Assembly: GCA_019426215.1 (NCBI GenBank)
Contig: CM033394.1
Location: forward strand, 44,452,423-44,516,422
Length of the DNA: 64,000 nt
Direction of reading: 5' to 3'
Source of the DNA: Buddleja alternifolia
Lineage: Eukaryota; Streptophyta; Magnoliopsida; Lamiales; Scrophulariaceae
A program made the translations under genes and the position numbers. The notes beneath the pieces are model-generated. The model did no database searches. It worked only from the letters and a program-made list of their open reading frames with translations, and had not been told where the DNA came from. Positions 22,482 through 34,545 of the stretch are shown in pieces (the first letter of the stretch is position 1; the number at the start of each line of letters is the position of its first letter).

Positions 22482-23510
22482 TTATAGAGTATTTGAACTG
22501 ATATCTATATTACATCAAGATTAACACCAATGCATCATACTTTGATAATAAAACTTACCTGATCTCTTAGTGTTCCTTCCTTGACAAATACGAAGGGACA
22601 ATACCATTTTCCAACTCTACAAGGTTGAGAACTCTTTAGCGATATAGATAAATCATCAAATTCTGGAAAGCGAGCACGGAGTTTGGAGTCGAGGCCTTGT
22701 GCATCAACGTCTATTTTTATATTTTCACGACTCCTGGTGTAAATTGACCAACCCTTTATTAGAAAGAAGCGAGGAGGAAAACCGTCTTGCGCTATAGAGA
22801 CAGCAAAAAATCCAAATCTTTTGCTGCAGGGTGTCTGATTTGGAACTATCTGAAATTGCTGATAAATGTTGCGGGGATCCAACGACCTTGGTTTTACATC
22901 TTTGATAGAGTGGTAGAAGCAGCACATTGCCTTATCATCTTCTGTCGAACAGGCGAATGCTTCCCTAAATTTGGGCTCATTCCATTAGTTTTTGTATGGA
23001 GAGTTAACGACAAAAGATCAAAGTTGTTCAAAATTGGAACATTTAGGACCACTTTAATATTGTCAAGTTCGATATATGGTGGACCAAAACAATTTTAGTA
23101 GCAAAGTTCAGGGACCATGTAATTCTCTGAATAGATCCTCTTGTAATTATGACCCTATTAATTGTTTGCAAACACACAAAATTAGTCCCACATGACTAAT
23201 GTTTTTGCATTTTTAGTCTCACTTATTAAAATTTTATAGAAATCATTATTTTGGCCACGTAACCATTACTTAATTTGCATAAATTTCATATAAACTGTTA
23301 TATTATGTAAAACTTGAAAAAAAAAAAAATTTAATTAATTTTGTCTTTTAGCATTGTAAAAGGCACGGGACATTTATTCAACTTATCCTAAACCAAGAAA
23401 GACCTGAACATACTACTGGTGAAATTTCAACCGTACGTATAATTCCTAATGGGTGAAACAAAAATTGCAATAAAAAAACAATATTGCAATTTTCACACCA
23501 AAGATCTTAA

Positions 23511-23752
23511 CACTCTGTTTGGTTCAAGGAAATTGGTAGGCAAAGGAAAAGAAAACACAAGAAAAATTATTTTTCATTGTTTGGTTACTAGAGAAAATGA
23601 AAGGAAAAGAAAAGAGGTGAGAAAATCTTATACTAATTTGAGCCAATACCCTTTTCTCACCATTTGTTGAGGAAAAGGGTGGGAAAAGGAAAATGGTTTC
23701 TTTTATATTTTCTTTTCCTTTCCCTGCCAATTTACTTGAACCAAACAGAGTG
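23511..23752. mobile_element. 242-bp MITE (TAA target site) in intron 1 of DUF1262 copy B
   Basis: The ends are inverted repeats of about 36 bp starting CACTCTGTTTGGTTCAAG, flanked by TAA on both sides (23508-23510, 23753-23755). Copies A (about 14385) and C (about 30283) have a single TAA at the same place, i.e. the empty site. TAA duplication and GTTTGG-type ends point to a Tourist/PIF-Harbinger MITE. Confidence 0.88.
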
Positions 23753-24359
23753 TAAGTCTTTTAAGTGACTGTACGTAGAAATCAGTTGAATATATGCACA
23801 CATACCCTTTGTGTTTCCCATGAGGATCAATGGCGTAGTAGCGATTGGAAGATAATGGCTGATTGAGAACTGGAATTAATAAAATGTACTTAAGAGAATC
23901 ATCAGCCGACTGAGTCAACCCCTTAATCTGTGGGAAAGGCAGTTCCCTGACTGCCCGATCCTTGTAGCATCCGAAACACATGTACGTCTCAGATTCGTCG
24001 TCCTGGATTACTAAGAACCCTGATTTTGGACCATCATGTTGTTTTGTAAGAGATTCTGGTGAAAGTAGCAACTGTGAAAGACGCCTTGTCATGTACAACT
24101 TCTTAATTTTCAATAATATTCTTCTTTACCTTAGTAGAATTGCTAGTTTTATATGAATAAAGTCTTGAAAAATAACTGTGTATGTGTTGACAAGTTATAA
24201 GCTGGATTAGCTTATTCTATGATTAGATTTTGATTTATCAACGTAATTTGATATCTCTTGATTTGATTTGTTAATTTTAATTAGATTTATTGTCTGTGAA
24301 GTAATGGGGGAAGGACACAGTTCAGAAGAAATTTCAAAGAGAATTTTGCATGATAGCTC

Positions 24360-27014
24360 TGTTGGGGTCCGCCCACAAATAAAGAAAATAAATAAGAAAA
24401 GGAAAAGGCCAACTTGCTTGGCAAATTGCAAAGCCGACTTGTTTCTTCAACCACTAGGAAAAGCCTTGGCAGTGGAAATGTTGCTATAAATAGGCGAGCG
24501 GCCTTTCCCTCATTTCATTACACCAACCGAAAGAGGAAAACAAGAAGCATAAGTGTGTTGTGAGCTAGAAAACAATTTATTGTGAGTGCTAATTTGTAAA
24601 GTGCGGGAAACACTTGTAGGTATTTCTTTTAGGGCAATAGAAAGGGGTTGGGAGGGTGTTCCATATAATTACTTTGAGAGTGGTTGTACAAGACTGATTT
24701 TCTTGAGTTTGTCTATAACTCAAGTGTGTAATTTTATACCGGTAAATTTCTCTCTAGTGGAAGAACGGAAACTCTCGTGGACGTAGGCGGATTTTGTCGA
24801 ACCACGTAAATCATGTGTGCATTATAGTTATATTTTTCCGGATATTATTTTGTCATCAACTTGTTGATGGGACTCGCTGAATCCTAATAAGTTAAATCTC
24901 AGGCCCAAACTTCCACTGTGCCCAACAAGTGGTATCAGAGCCACTTCGTTAAAGGTTGATAAATTGAGATTTATTATTAGGATGGAAGGTACGCCGAGGC
25001 CAAATTCATTTTCAGTGCAACAATTTGATGGCAGAAGGAATTTTGCCCTTTGGCCAAGAAGGGTGAAAGACCTCCTAATTCAACATGGCTTGACATTGGT
25101 GTTGAAGAGAGAGGAAGCGAAGTCGGAAGATATGGAAAATACACGGTGGAAAGATTTGGAATTGTGCTGTGTTAGCACGATTCGACTTTGTATTGCGGAC
25201 AACATTTTCAATAATGTTGTGGATGATGATTCTGAAGATTCGGCATCAAAGTTGTAGGCAAAGTTAAAGAACTTGTATCTTGGTAAATCTTTGTCTACAA
25301 AATTGCACTTAAAGCGTCAACTCTATAGTCTCAAAATGCTGAAGGGTGATAATCTGATGAATCAGATGAACCAGTTTAATGGGCTGGTGGACCAACTTCG
25401 AAAAGTTGGTGTTAAAGTCGAGGAAAAAGATAAAGCCTTTTTACTTCTTACCTCGCTCCCAGATTCAAATGATAGTCTAGTGACGATGTTGCTATACAGG
25501 AAAGATACACTTGATTTGGAGTATGTGAGTGCATTAGTTTTGTCCCATGAAAAACAAAGGAAGGCAAACCAGGAGGTGGGACATGAGTCTGTGTTGGTTA
25601 CTCGAGGCATGAATCAGTACGAGAGGACATCTGGTAGTGAATTTGCGAGCAGCATGTCAGATTCAAAGGCTAGGGGAGAGGGCATGAGATGCTACCATTG
25701 CCGCGAGTAAGGCCATTATAAAAGAAATTGTCCTTATAAAACGAGGGACAATATTAGTCAAAATGGTGGTGGTGGTGATGTTGTAGTGGCATACGATGGA
25801 GATATTTTCACAGTCTCTACTCATATGGATACTTCATTTCGGGATGGATGAATTTTAGATTCTGGATGCGTAATGGATGTATGCTCCAGGAAAGACTATT
25901 TTGATACACTCCAAGAAACAAGGGCAGGTACTGTGTCCTTAGGTGATGGTTCTACTTGTAGAATCATGGGTACAGGAGTGGTGAGAATCAAGATGTTTGA
26001 TGGAGTAAATCCTACTTTGGATGGTGTGGCATATGTCCCGAAAATACGAAGGAATTTAATTTCCATGAGCTAATTGGACTCTGACGGGTGAGTATTCAGC
26101 TGGAGATGGAGTCCTAAAAGCCATACTTGGCGGGGAGGTCCTAATGAAAGTAGAGAAGTATGAAAATTTGTATTGTCTGGCGACCTCAAAGGATGACTGG
26201 AAGTGGAGCGCACCGGTAAACTTCCAGGGTACAGAAGGGTGTAAAAGAAATCCTGTTGGACGAGAGGATAGGTTGAGGGTGTCCCTCTTGGTAGTCGATT
26301 AGCAGTGTTGACTGGGCTGCATGTGTGCATTGGCCGGTTTTGAATCAGGTAAAGTTAGGACCTTACTGATTCGACATGTGCAGCAGACTGATTAAGGACA
26401 ATGGGATTCTGCAATTTGGTTTGCAGTGAATTTTGTGGTGGAGATGGAGATTGTTGGGGTCCATCCACAAATAAAGAAAATAAATAAGAAAAGGAAAAGG
26501 CCAACTTGCTTTGCAAATTGCAAAGCCAACTTGTTTCTTCAACCAATAGGAAAAGCCTTGGCGGTGGAAATGTTGCTATAAATAGCAGAGCTTTTCCCTC
26601 ATTTCATTACACCAACCGAAAGAGGAAAACAAGAAGCATAAATGTGCTGTGAGCTAGAGAACAATTTATTGTGAGTGATAAATTGTGAAATGCGGGAAAC
26701 AGTTTATGGGTTTTTTTCTTGGGGCAATACAAAGGGGTTGGGAGAGTATTCTATATAAGTTTGAGAGTGGTTGTACAAGATTCGTTTTCTTGAGTTTGTC
26801 TATAAACTCAAGTGTGTAATTTTGTATCGGTAAATTTCTCTCATAGTGGAAGAACGGAAACTCTCGTGGACGTAGGCGGATTTTGCCGAACCACGTAAAT
26901 CTTGTATGTGTTATAGTTATATTTCCAAATATTATTTTGTCATCAACTTGATGGTGGGACTTGCCGAATCCTAATAAGTTAAATCTCAGGCCTGAACTTC
27001 CACTGCGCCTAACA
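24360..27014 (+). mobile_element. GAG-protease-only Copia element, copy 1 (decayed)
   Basis: LTRs are 24360-24927 (568 bp) and 26452-27014 (563 bp), starting TGTTGGGGTCC and ending in AACA, with visible substitutions between them. The primer site TGGTATCAGAGCC follows the left LTR and a GGTGGAGATGGAGAT tract precedes the right one. The duplicated target has drifted: AGCTC on the left, AACCC on the right; gene A and C flanks read GATAGCTCAGTCAA, which agrees with AGCTC as the original. The 1.5-kb interior holds gag and protease, then goes straight to the polypurine tract, with no integrase, RT or RNase H. It stands 268 bp upstream of copy B's start codon. Confidence 0.88.
24982..26300 (+). pseudogene. 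gag-protease frame of the copy 1 element, broken
   Basis: From ATG 24982 the frame reads as gag, with stops at 25255-25257 and 25708-25710 (the latter inside the zinc-knuckle region CYHCRE) and further breaks near the protease and after 26070. The order is the same as in the intact copy at 51148-52467, and the frame ends at an equivalent place. Confidence 0.85.
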
Positions 27015-28438
27015 AACCCAGTCAAGGAATTAGAAGGATATATAGAATACGTATGTGTAAGCATCTTACTTTCTTGTTTGATTAAAATTCAAACACGCAA
27101 GATAACGAAGCTATAATAAGTATCGTGTTAGAATATAAACATTAACAATGATTGGACAAGGTTACTGCATTTGTACTGAGGTTAATGATAAGTGTAATTC
27201 ATTTGATTGAATTTGATTCGGTCAAGTCCAACTGGACTAAAATTTCCCGGTTGCTACTTTAGAGGCTAAGTATCACGACTGCAGCGCGTGCAACGCACTG
27301 TACTATGATTCATCACATGATCCCAGGAGAATCATAAGCGAGAGGTTTTGGATGCAGTCTTGTATTACATTTTCTACGAGGAAAACTCAATCGGTAAATT
27401 CTAAAACTTAACTAATTTTTTAATTTGATGGTACCATGTACCATAACTCATCTTGATGGTACCATGTACCTTCATCAAATTTTCGTCCAAAACTTATTTG
27501 TAGCCACCCTAGATCGACATAACCGATCACATTTCCATGTTAAATAGGTCCATCGAAAGCGTTTAATACTCCGCATCAAAGCTCTACTTGATGCGAGTGT
27601 AAATATCACTTTCTACAATTGGGCCTTAAGAATTTAAGGAGAGCTCATGGACTACATAAACAGCAGAAGATTGAAAGGAAAGGATGAAGATAACATGGTT
27701 AAAGATATCAGAGTAGAGCTGATAAGAAGATGAAAATAAATCAAATTAAATATTTACTCAATATATTTCCCTAAAATTAAGGGATTACTTCCTTTTATTC
27801 TCAACTACCAAAAGAGACCACTTTAACTAGGGGAGGGGGAAAGTGGACGCCACTTAGGCTATAAGAGGGAGGAGTTTTATAATTTTTAGGTTATCTTATC
27901 ACTTCTACTAAAATTATAATTATCTCTTGTACTTTTTCTCTCCAAAAAATAAGAAATTTAAAGTCTTATTTTGTTCTTGTTCTTTCTTTCTGCTTTTTCT
28001 AAATATCTCCAATTATAAGAAAAAATTATTTTAGTTTATCATTTCAAGAATTATTATCTTTTCGTTTATCGAATTTTTTGGTTTGAAAATTGAACCACAT
28101 CACTATTTATTCCAACAAGCATTCATTTTGACATTGTATCGAAACAACATAGCCTGCATGATTCTGTTTGTTTCCAGAGCAGTTTCGTCTTAAAGCAAAA
28201 AAAAAAAAGGTAAATTTTTCTACTCATTGTGCTGTAGGATTCTAATAAACTCAATAAAAAAATTGAAAGAAATTAAACGATTAACACATAAATTGACAAA
28301 GAAAATACATTTGAACAAAATCAAATCAGAGTAAATTCATTTATTTTCACACAAACCTCAAGCAACACTTCCTCATACAACAAAACTACAATACTCACAC
28401 GAAGAAAAACTCATAAAAAAACACAATAAGCATTGGTT
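27015..28438. other. Intergenic region between copy B's upstream element and DUF1262 copy C
   Basis: The left part (27015-27560) is the duplicated upstream sequence also seen at 15180-16190. A 30-bp unit with GATGGTACCATGTACC occurs twice at 27427-27472. The right part from about 28200 is the 3' flank shared by all three DUF1262 copies. No further gene is visible. Confidence 0.6.
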
Positions 28439-30842
28439 TTATTCCCATTTAGTCTTCATCTGATGGCAATGCTTAAAGTCATAAGACATAAACAAACTCC
28501 CATCCATTCTTTTCAAATTGAACCTCTCAACCAATATATAGCATCCAAACACACTCCATTCTCCAGCTCCCTTGAATTCATCAATTCTGTCAATCTTTAC
28601 TTGCCTTTCTTCCCCGCCTACCCAACCGGCTCTCGCTTGCTCCCATTTCATCCGTTCGACTACTTCCACTCTCAAACCCACACGCGTTTCTCCGCCCCCA
28701 GGACCATAACTTGTAAACCAGATAACTCCATCGGCGACATTTTTCTCGCTCCGTAGAGCTTTGACTCCCTCAACAAAAACTTCTTCTTTTTCGACTAAAG
28801 CATCAATTGCCACAGAATTTCCTGGATTATCATAAGTGTTTTTCTGGCAGGTGAAAATCTGCTCCCATCTTTGCTCGAGTGTCATCTCGTAGTACATTGA
28901 TCTTTCCACCTATTAGACATAAAGAGAGAAAAATTGTAATAAAGAGACGCAGTTTGATAATTTTTCCTATATCCATGAACAAAATGTTCAAATGACTACC
29001 CATTTGAATGTGTGACAAATGTATACACGCATCATACTTTCATAATAAAACTCACCTGATCTCTTAGTGTTCCTTCCTTGACAAATATGAAGGGACAATA
29101 CCATTTCCCAACTATACAAGATTGAGAACTCTTTCGCGATACAGATAAATCACCAAATTCTGGAAGGCGAGCACGAAGATTGGAGTCGAGGCCTTGTGCT
29201 TCGTCTATTTTTAGATTTTCACGACTCTTGGTGTAAATTGACCAGCCCTTTCGTCGAAAGAAGTAAGGAGGGAAACCATCTTCCGCTACAGAGACAGCAA
29301 AAAATCCAGCTCTTTTACTGCAGAGTGTCTGATATTGAACTATCTCAAATTGCTGATAAATGTTGCCTGGATCCGAAGGTCTTGGTTTTAAATCTTTGAT
29401 ACAACGGCAGAAGCAGCACGTCTTCTTATCATCTTCTGTCGAGCAGACGAATGCTTCCCTGAAAATCCAATTCATCAAAATCTATGAACAATATTCGGTT
29501 AAAGAATTTGAAGTTTTTTTTTTGAGTATCTGCCATTGATGAATTTGTTTTGGCAATCCTAATATTGTTGCAGCCAAACGTGGAACAACACCTACAGATA
29601 TTATCGCTGCTAAGGTTCAAAGTCGTGATATCGGTAGGCACCGTTCAAAAACGGTCACAGCCTGTCGTCTAAATATTATTTGGCCATACGAACAAATACG
29701 TTATGGGATGCTAAAAGAGTAGTAAAAATTGTTGAAAAGTTCAAATATCATTAGTTACTAAAAAAATTATTATATGAATAAAATTAAACATATCATTATT
29801 GTGGAATATGTAATAGAAATGAATTCACTAGTAATTCTCATTGTACATCTAATAATAATGTCTATTAAATCTTATCACGAATGATGTACATTAGCTGCTA
29901 TATCATTTATCGAACAAATCAAGTAAAAGAAGAATTCAAAGAATAGTCGCTCACCGACAACTAGATTTTCGTGGTTTGACAAGTAATACATAAATCCACA
30001 ATCTCACCAGGGATTCTAATTAACATAAATGTTTCAGATTAGAGGAAATAGACCCTATTTATTTATAACTGAAGTCTTTACTTTGATTATAGTAACTACT
30101 GTAAAATGACTAAAATACTCTTTCATATATTTTGGCTCGGACAGACCCCGAACCCAACTCCGAGTTGGATCAAGCCCTACAACTTCATCAATATTATCAA
30201 ATTCTCAAGAACCATATACTCATAAACATGTGAATTTGGCGCAACGGATTCAAAAACATTGAAGCATGATACACTAATAATCATAAGTCTAAATGACTAT
30301 ACAACCAAGCGTCTTGCCCAGTGGTATAAGACTACTATTGAGACAACTTGGTGTGCTCCTATAATCGATTCTCAGCGTTGTCAAAATACTGTTTGGCTAG
30401 CGGCAGCCACGCTCCGCAAGCGGAGATTAATTGAGGTGCGCGAAAGCTGGCCCGAACACCTCGTGGGAACCCAAAAAAAAAAAAAGTCTAAATGACTATA
30501 CAAGTGATCAATTCAATCCACTTACCCTTTGCGTTTCCCGTGTGGCTTGATGGCGTAGTATCGATTCGATGACAACGGCTGATTGAGAACTGGAATCAAG
30601 AAAACAGGATCAAGAGAAACATTGGAGTTTTCCCCATTGCTGGTTGCATATCTAACGGTCAATTCCTTGTTCTGTGGGAAAGGCAATTCCCACAATGAAC
30701 GGTTCTTACAGCATCCGAAACACGAGTACGTCTCAGATTCCTGGTCCTGGATTACTAAGAACCCCGAGTTTGGACCATCAGGTTTCTGTGTAAGAGATTC
30801 TGGTGATTCAAGCAACTGTGAAAGACGCCTTGTCACGTACAT
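28439..30842 (-). CDS. DUF1262 family protein, copy C (three exons, 396 aa)
   Basis: Exons: 30526-30842 (ATG at 30842), 29056-29458 and 28439-28909, with GT-AG junctions in frame and a stop at 28439-28441; 396 residues in total. All family blocks are present: MYVTRRLSQ, GPNSGFLVIQD, PVLNQPLSSNRYYAI, IKDLKPRP, GKWYCPFIFVKEG, GETRVGLRVEVVERMKWE and RMDGSL. Exon 1 has a slightly longer loop before the PVLNQPLSS block than copies A and B. Intron 2 is only 146 bp; intron 1 (about 1.07 kb) holds a SINE. It is the least disturbed of the three copies and the best candidate for the working gene. No signal peptide or membrane segment is evident; the function is not known to me. Confidence 0.9.
30305..30485 (+). 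mobile_element. SINE (tRNA-derived, Au-like) in intron 1 of DUF1262 copy C
   Basis: An 18-bp perfect target duplication, GTCTAAATGACTATACAA, flanks it (30287-30304, 30486-30503). It has an A-box-like CTTGCCCAGTGGTATAAG, a B-box-like AATCGATTC about 40 bp later, an AAGCTGGCCCGAACACC stretch like the 3' part of Au SINEs, and a poly(A) tail next to the right duplication. Copies A and B lack it. It sits about 20-40 bp inside the intron from the exon 1 splice donor, antisense to the gene. Confidence 0.88.
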
Positions 30843-31439
30843 CTTCTTTTCTCAATAGTTGTTCTTTTCCTGAGTTTTCTTTTTTTTCACTAATTAGAAT
30901 TTGCACAATATCCTCTTCAAAAAAAAAAAAAAAAGAATTTGCACAATATCTGATATGATTGCTTTGAATTATTTGTGTCATTTTATAATATGATTTGAGC
31001 TGATTAGTGGGGTTGATTTATTATTATAATAATAATTAATTTGATATTTCTTGATACTTTCGTGTCATGTCCGTGATTCGTTGGCAAAATACACAGTGGC
31101 TCCAGAAGAAATTTCCAAGAGAGATGTATATGATAGCTCAGTCAAAGAATAAAGAAAGAATACGTGTAAGCATCTTTTTTTATTTGGATAAAATTTGACT
31201 ATTCAAAGTCCACATGATGACAAAGCTATAAATAAATGAGTAATGCTATAATTTTTACTTTTACTTTATCACAATAAAAATTAATAAAAAAATTTAGTAA
31301 CAAAAATTTATTTAAACGTGTCAGTATTAACAATAATTACACAGGTATAGTGACAATACAAATAAAATGACAATTATAATTGTTGTCATGAAGGTGTGTC
31401 ACTAATTGTCAATAATGACAACAATTTCCTTCTCACTAA
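30843..31439. other. Upstream region of DUF1262 copy C
   Basis: AT-rich and partly matching the upstream regions of A and B (for example GAAGAAATTTC and GATAGCTCAGTCAA). A short duplication of AGAATTTGCACAATATC at 30895-30950 surrounds a poly(A) run. No gene seen. Confidence 0.5.
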
Positions 31440-32490
31440 GGCTCCGTTTGTTTGTCAGGGAATGGAATTCATACTGGGAATCTGATATCTGGTAATCAGA
31501 GTCCTAGTTATCTTATTCCATAATAGTATTTGGTTGTGTATAGAAAATAGAATAAAGATGTTCTTAATATTTAGTTCATGCACAATTTTATTTTTATTTT
31601 TTTCAGGAAGAATTAAGCTTAATTCATGCACATTTCATAAGAAATGAAATTCACATTTGAAAACTTTCGTTAAATTAACCTTATTTTTAAGTTAATTTAT
31701 TTATATGTTTTGTGTCACCTAAACTTGTGAAATTTTTATATAAAAAAGTTAATATATTTTGATACTAACTGTAATATTATACGCATAATTAATATTTAAA
31801 TACTAACTATTAAAACAATAAATTAATTTGACTATGACACGTCAAAACAATTAATGGGTCCAAAATGTGAAGTACAACAATAGATTACTGAATATACACA
31901 CACACACACATATATATATATATATTATGTAAAATAAATAAAAAATTAAACTAAAGTATATGATTATATATATTCATTATACTGAGATATATACACACAC
32001 ACATATACATATAATATATATGTGTGTGTATGTATGTGTCTGTATATATATATATATATATACACACACATATATAAATACATATCTTATTATCATGTAT
32101 ATATTTATTTAAGTATAAAAGTTATATATGTAAATTGTATATATACAAATACATATATATATATATATATATAAATTTATATGTATTTCCTTATATGATG
32201 AAATATAATAATTATATATATATATAATATTTTTATTGATAGAAAAAAAGACATAATATAGATAATAAAAATGTCTAGCAAGTTTTATTTTCAAATTCCC
32301 CTGAAAAAGGGAATAAGAAACCGTCAAAGCAATAGGGATTTAGATTCCTTGTTCTGGGGTGTATGATTCCCTGTTTTGAGGAATTTGATTAATTTCCCAT
32401 AATTTAAGCAATGTTACCAAACACTGTAATCTGATGTTAGGGAATTAGATTCCCAATTTTGATTCCATTCCCTGACAAACAAACGGGGCC
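31440..32490. mobile_element. TAA-flanked non-autonomous element, 1051 bp, filled with microsatellite
   Basis: The ends form an inverted repeat of nearly 30 bp (GGCTCCGTTTGTTTGTCAGG and its complement), flanked by TAA (31437-31439, 32491-32493). Interior 31895-32240 is a long run of TA, CA and CATA repeats. There is no transposase. Target and end sequence suggest a PIF/Harbinger derivative. Confidence 0.82.
31893..32245. repeat. Compound (TA)n/(CA)n microsatellite
   Basis: Alternating runs of CACACA, TATATA and GTGTGT extend through about 350 bp inside the TAA-flanked element; they can fold on themselves and are likely to vary in length. Confidence 0.85.
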
Positions 32491-33710
32491 TAATTATCAA
32501 GAGTGACAATTTTTATACAAATCTTGTCAATATTAAATGTGTAACTTATTTTTGTGACAAAACAAAAATCATTGTCACTACAAGTTTACAATTAATAACA
32601 ACTTTAACATTGTTACTAATAATTTATTTTATTTTTGTGTTGATATTTCACCTTTTTCATACCACCTTCTTTCACCTCCACTTGATTTAGAAAGTATTTA
32701 TTGACTAAATCTATTAAACTCAACTTATTATATTAATCGCTTGCCAAACCAAGGGGAGATGAAAAGTGAGTGATATGAAAACGGTGGTATATATAGTATT
32801 TTCCTAAATAAAGATGTTTCTACAATATCAATTTTAATTCCCATAGATGGAACCACTTGATGCAGATCAGAATTTGCTCCAAGAAAATGGAGTAAACTAA
32901 ACTAGATTTATATTGCCAATATTTTCCTAAGATGTTTGAAATAATAGAAGAGCACCAAAAGATGGAGGAAATTGAACAGAACTTTTTTATTGTCTTTCTT
33001 GAGAGTAAATACACAATTAAGGGATTTTTTGCTAGAAAGTGAATGTAAAAATATAGAAAGACAAAAATCCGGGCTTTGTTTGTATATGTTTTTAAATTTT
33101 ATTTTTTATATCCTAAATCACAAAATTCTAAAGGATCATCCTACAAACTATTTTTATCCAAATTCATCCTTTTCAATTCCACTTTCTCTTTTCTCTTTAT
33201 AACTACATATCAATCAGTACATCCATTGTTAAGGCATCTCCAATGTATAGCACAAAAATAGTGCAACTTTTGCACTACTTTTGTGCAGCTACAGTAACTG
33301 CACTCCAATGTACTACACCATTTTTCACACAAAAAATATTTCTTTTTACGCCCCATTTATACTATTTCTCATATTTTACAAATAACACCCAACTTTAAGT
33401 TTTTTGTTACGTATTCATCCAAGTAAATATATTGTGTTGTTTTATGATATTACAATTTATTATATTTTCATAATTTAAATATAATAAATAACTATTTAAT
33501 AATAAATTATTAAAATTTAATTTAAATCTATTTTGATATTTTGTAAATTAAATTAAAAATTTACACAATATGTAAAGGCCGGGTTTATAATTTATATATC
33601 ACATTAAACAAAATTTGATAAAGGAGACATAAAAAACAAACATTACATTGATTAATTAGCATTAATACAACACGATTGAAAAGAACTTGATAATATTATT
33701 CATTAATTTT

Positions 33711-34545
33711 TTAAATTACCATGTTGCCCCCAGCATTACGAAGTTCAATATGAGCATTTCTGTCTTTGAATTGTCTATATTGACCAAGGAATTGTTGAAA
33801 TTTGTGACTTTCATCCGTCGGATCAATTGTTGAAGTTGGTGGTTCTACCGCATCTGGTGCACTAAGATCATGTTCATCCTCAATTATTATGTTGTGCATG
33901 ATAATGCACGCAGTCATGATGTCATGTAGCACATTTTTTTCCCAAAAACGTGTCGGTCCTACAACAATTGCAAATTTTGATTGTAGAACTCCGAATGCAC
34001 GCTCCACGTCTTTCCTACATGCTTTTTGTTTCATCGCAAAATGCTTTTTCTTTGGTCCCTGCGGCTCTCGAACAGTTTGCACTAGAGTGTACCATTTTGG
34101 ATATATATCATCAGCCAAATAATATCTCATATATTGTATTCTTTTTCTTGGATAACATAATGCGCTGGGAGAGCAATACCTTGAGCAAGATTGGAAAACA
34201 AATGCGATGATTCTAACACATTAATATCATTATTGGTACCTAGCATACCAAATACGCATGTCATATCCAAAGATCATAATCGACTACGGTTTCAAGAATA
34301 ATAGTTGGTGATCCATTACGTCATGCATATTGTCCAGCCCAGGTTGTGGGACAATTTTTCCACTTCCAATGTATACAATCAAGACTACCCAACATTCCTG
34401 AAAAACCAAGGCTCTGGCCCATGTGAAGTAATCTTGCTACGTCGTTAGCATTAGGTGATCTAAGATATCGCTCGGAGAAAATCTCAACAACAGCACGAAA
34501 AAATCTCTTTAAACTTTTAATTGTCGTTGACTCTTCAATTTCAAC
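33711..34545 (-). pseudogene. PIF/Harbinger transposase (DDE), N-terminal part missing
   Basis: On the minus strand the sequence reads FSERYLRSPNANDVARLL, GMLGSLDCIHWKWKNCP (first catalytic Asp region), then YYLADDIYPKW and KDVERAFGVLQSKFAIV (Glu region), ending at 33711. There are stops (for example after GQYA) and frame changes around 34140-34330. The N-terminal helix-turn-helix-like part expected upstream is absent; its place is taken by the 34545-34990 repeats. Confidence 0.88.

Larger units (their letters stand above)
16668..24092 (-). pseudogene. DUF1262 family, copy B: pseudogene with stop, frameshift and lost start codon
   Basis: Exons correspond to 23806-24092, 22559-22964 and 16668-17140. 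Exons 1 and 2 are open and spliced like copies A and C. The usual start ATG has become TTG, so translation could begin only two codons later, at 24092. In exon 3 a TGG codon (Trp in copies A and C) is TAG at 16874-16876, and just beyond it a 2-bp gain in a GAGAG run shifts the frame; the original C-terminus can still be read in another frame to 16668. A Copia element (17344-22481) sits in intron 2 on the opposite strand, a MITE in intron 1, and an LTR element 268 bp upstream of the start. Loss of function is well supported by the exon 3 lesions alone. Confidence 0.88.
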
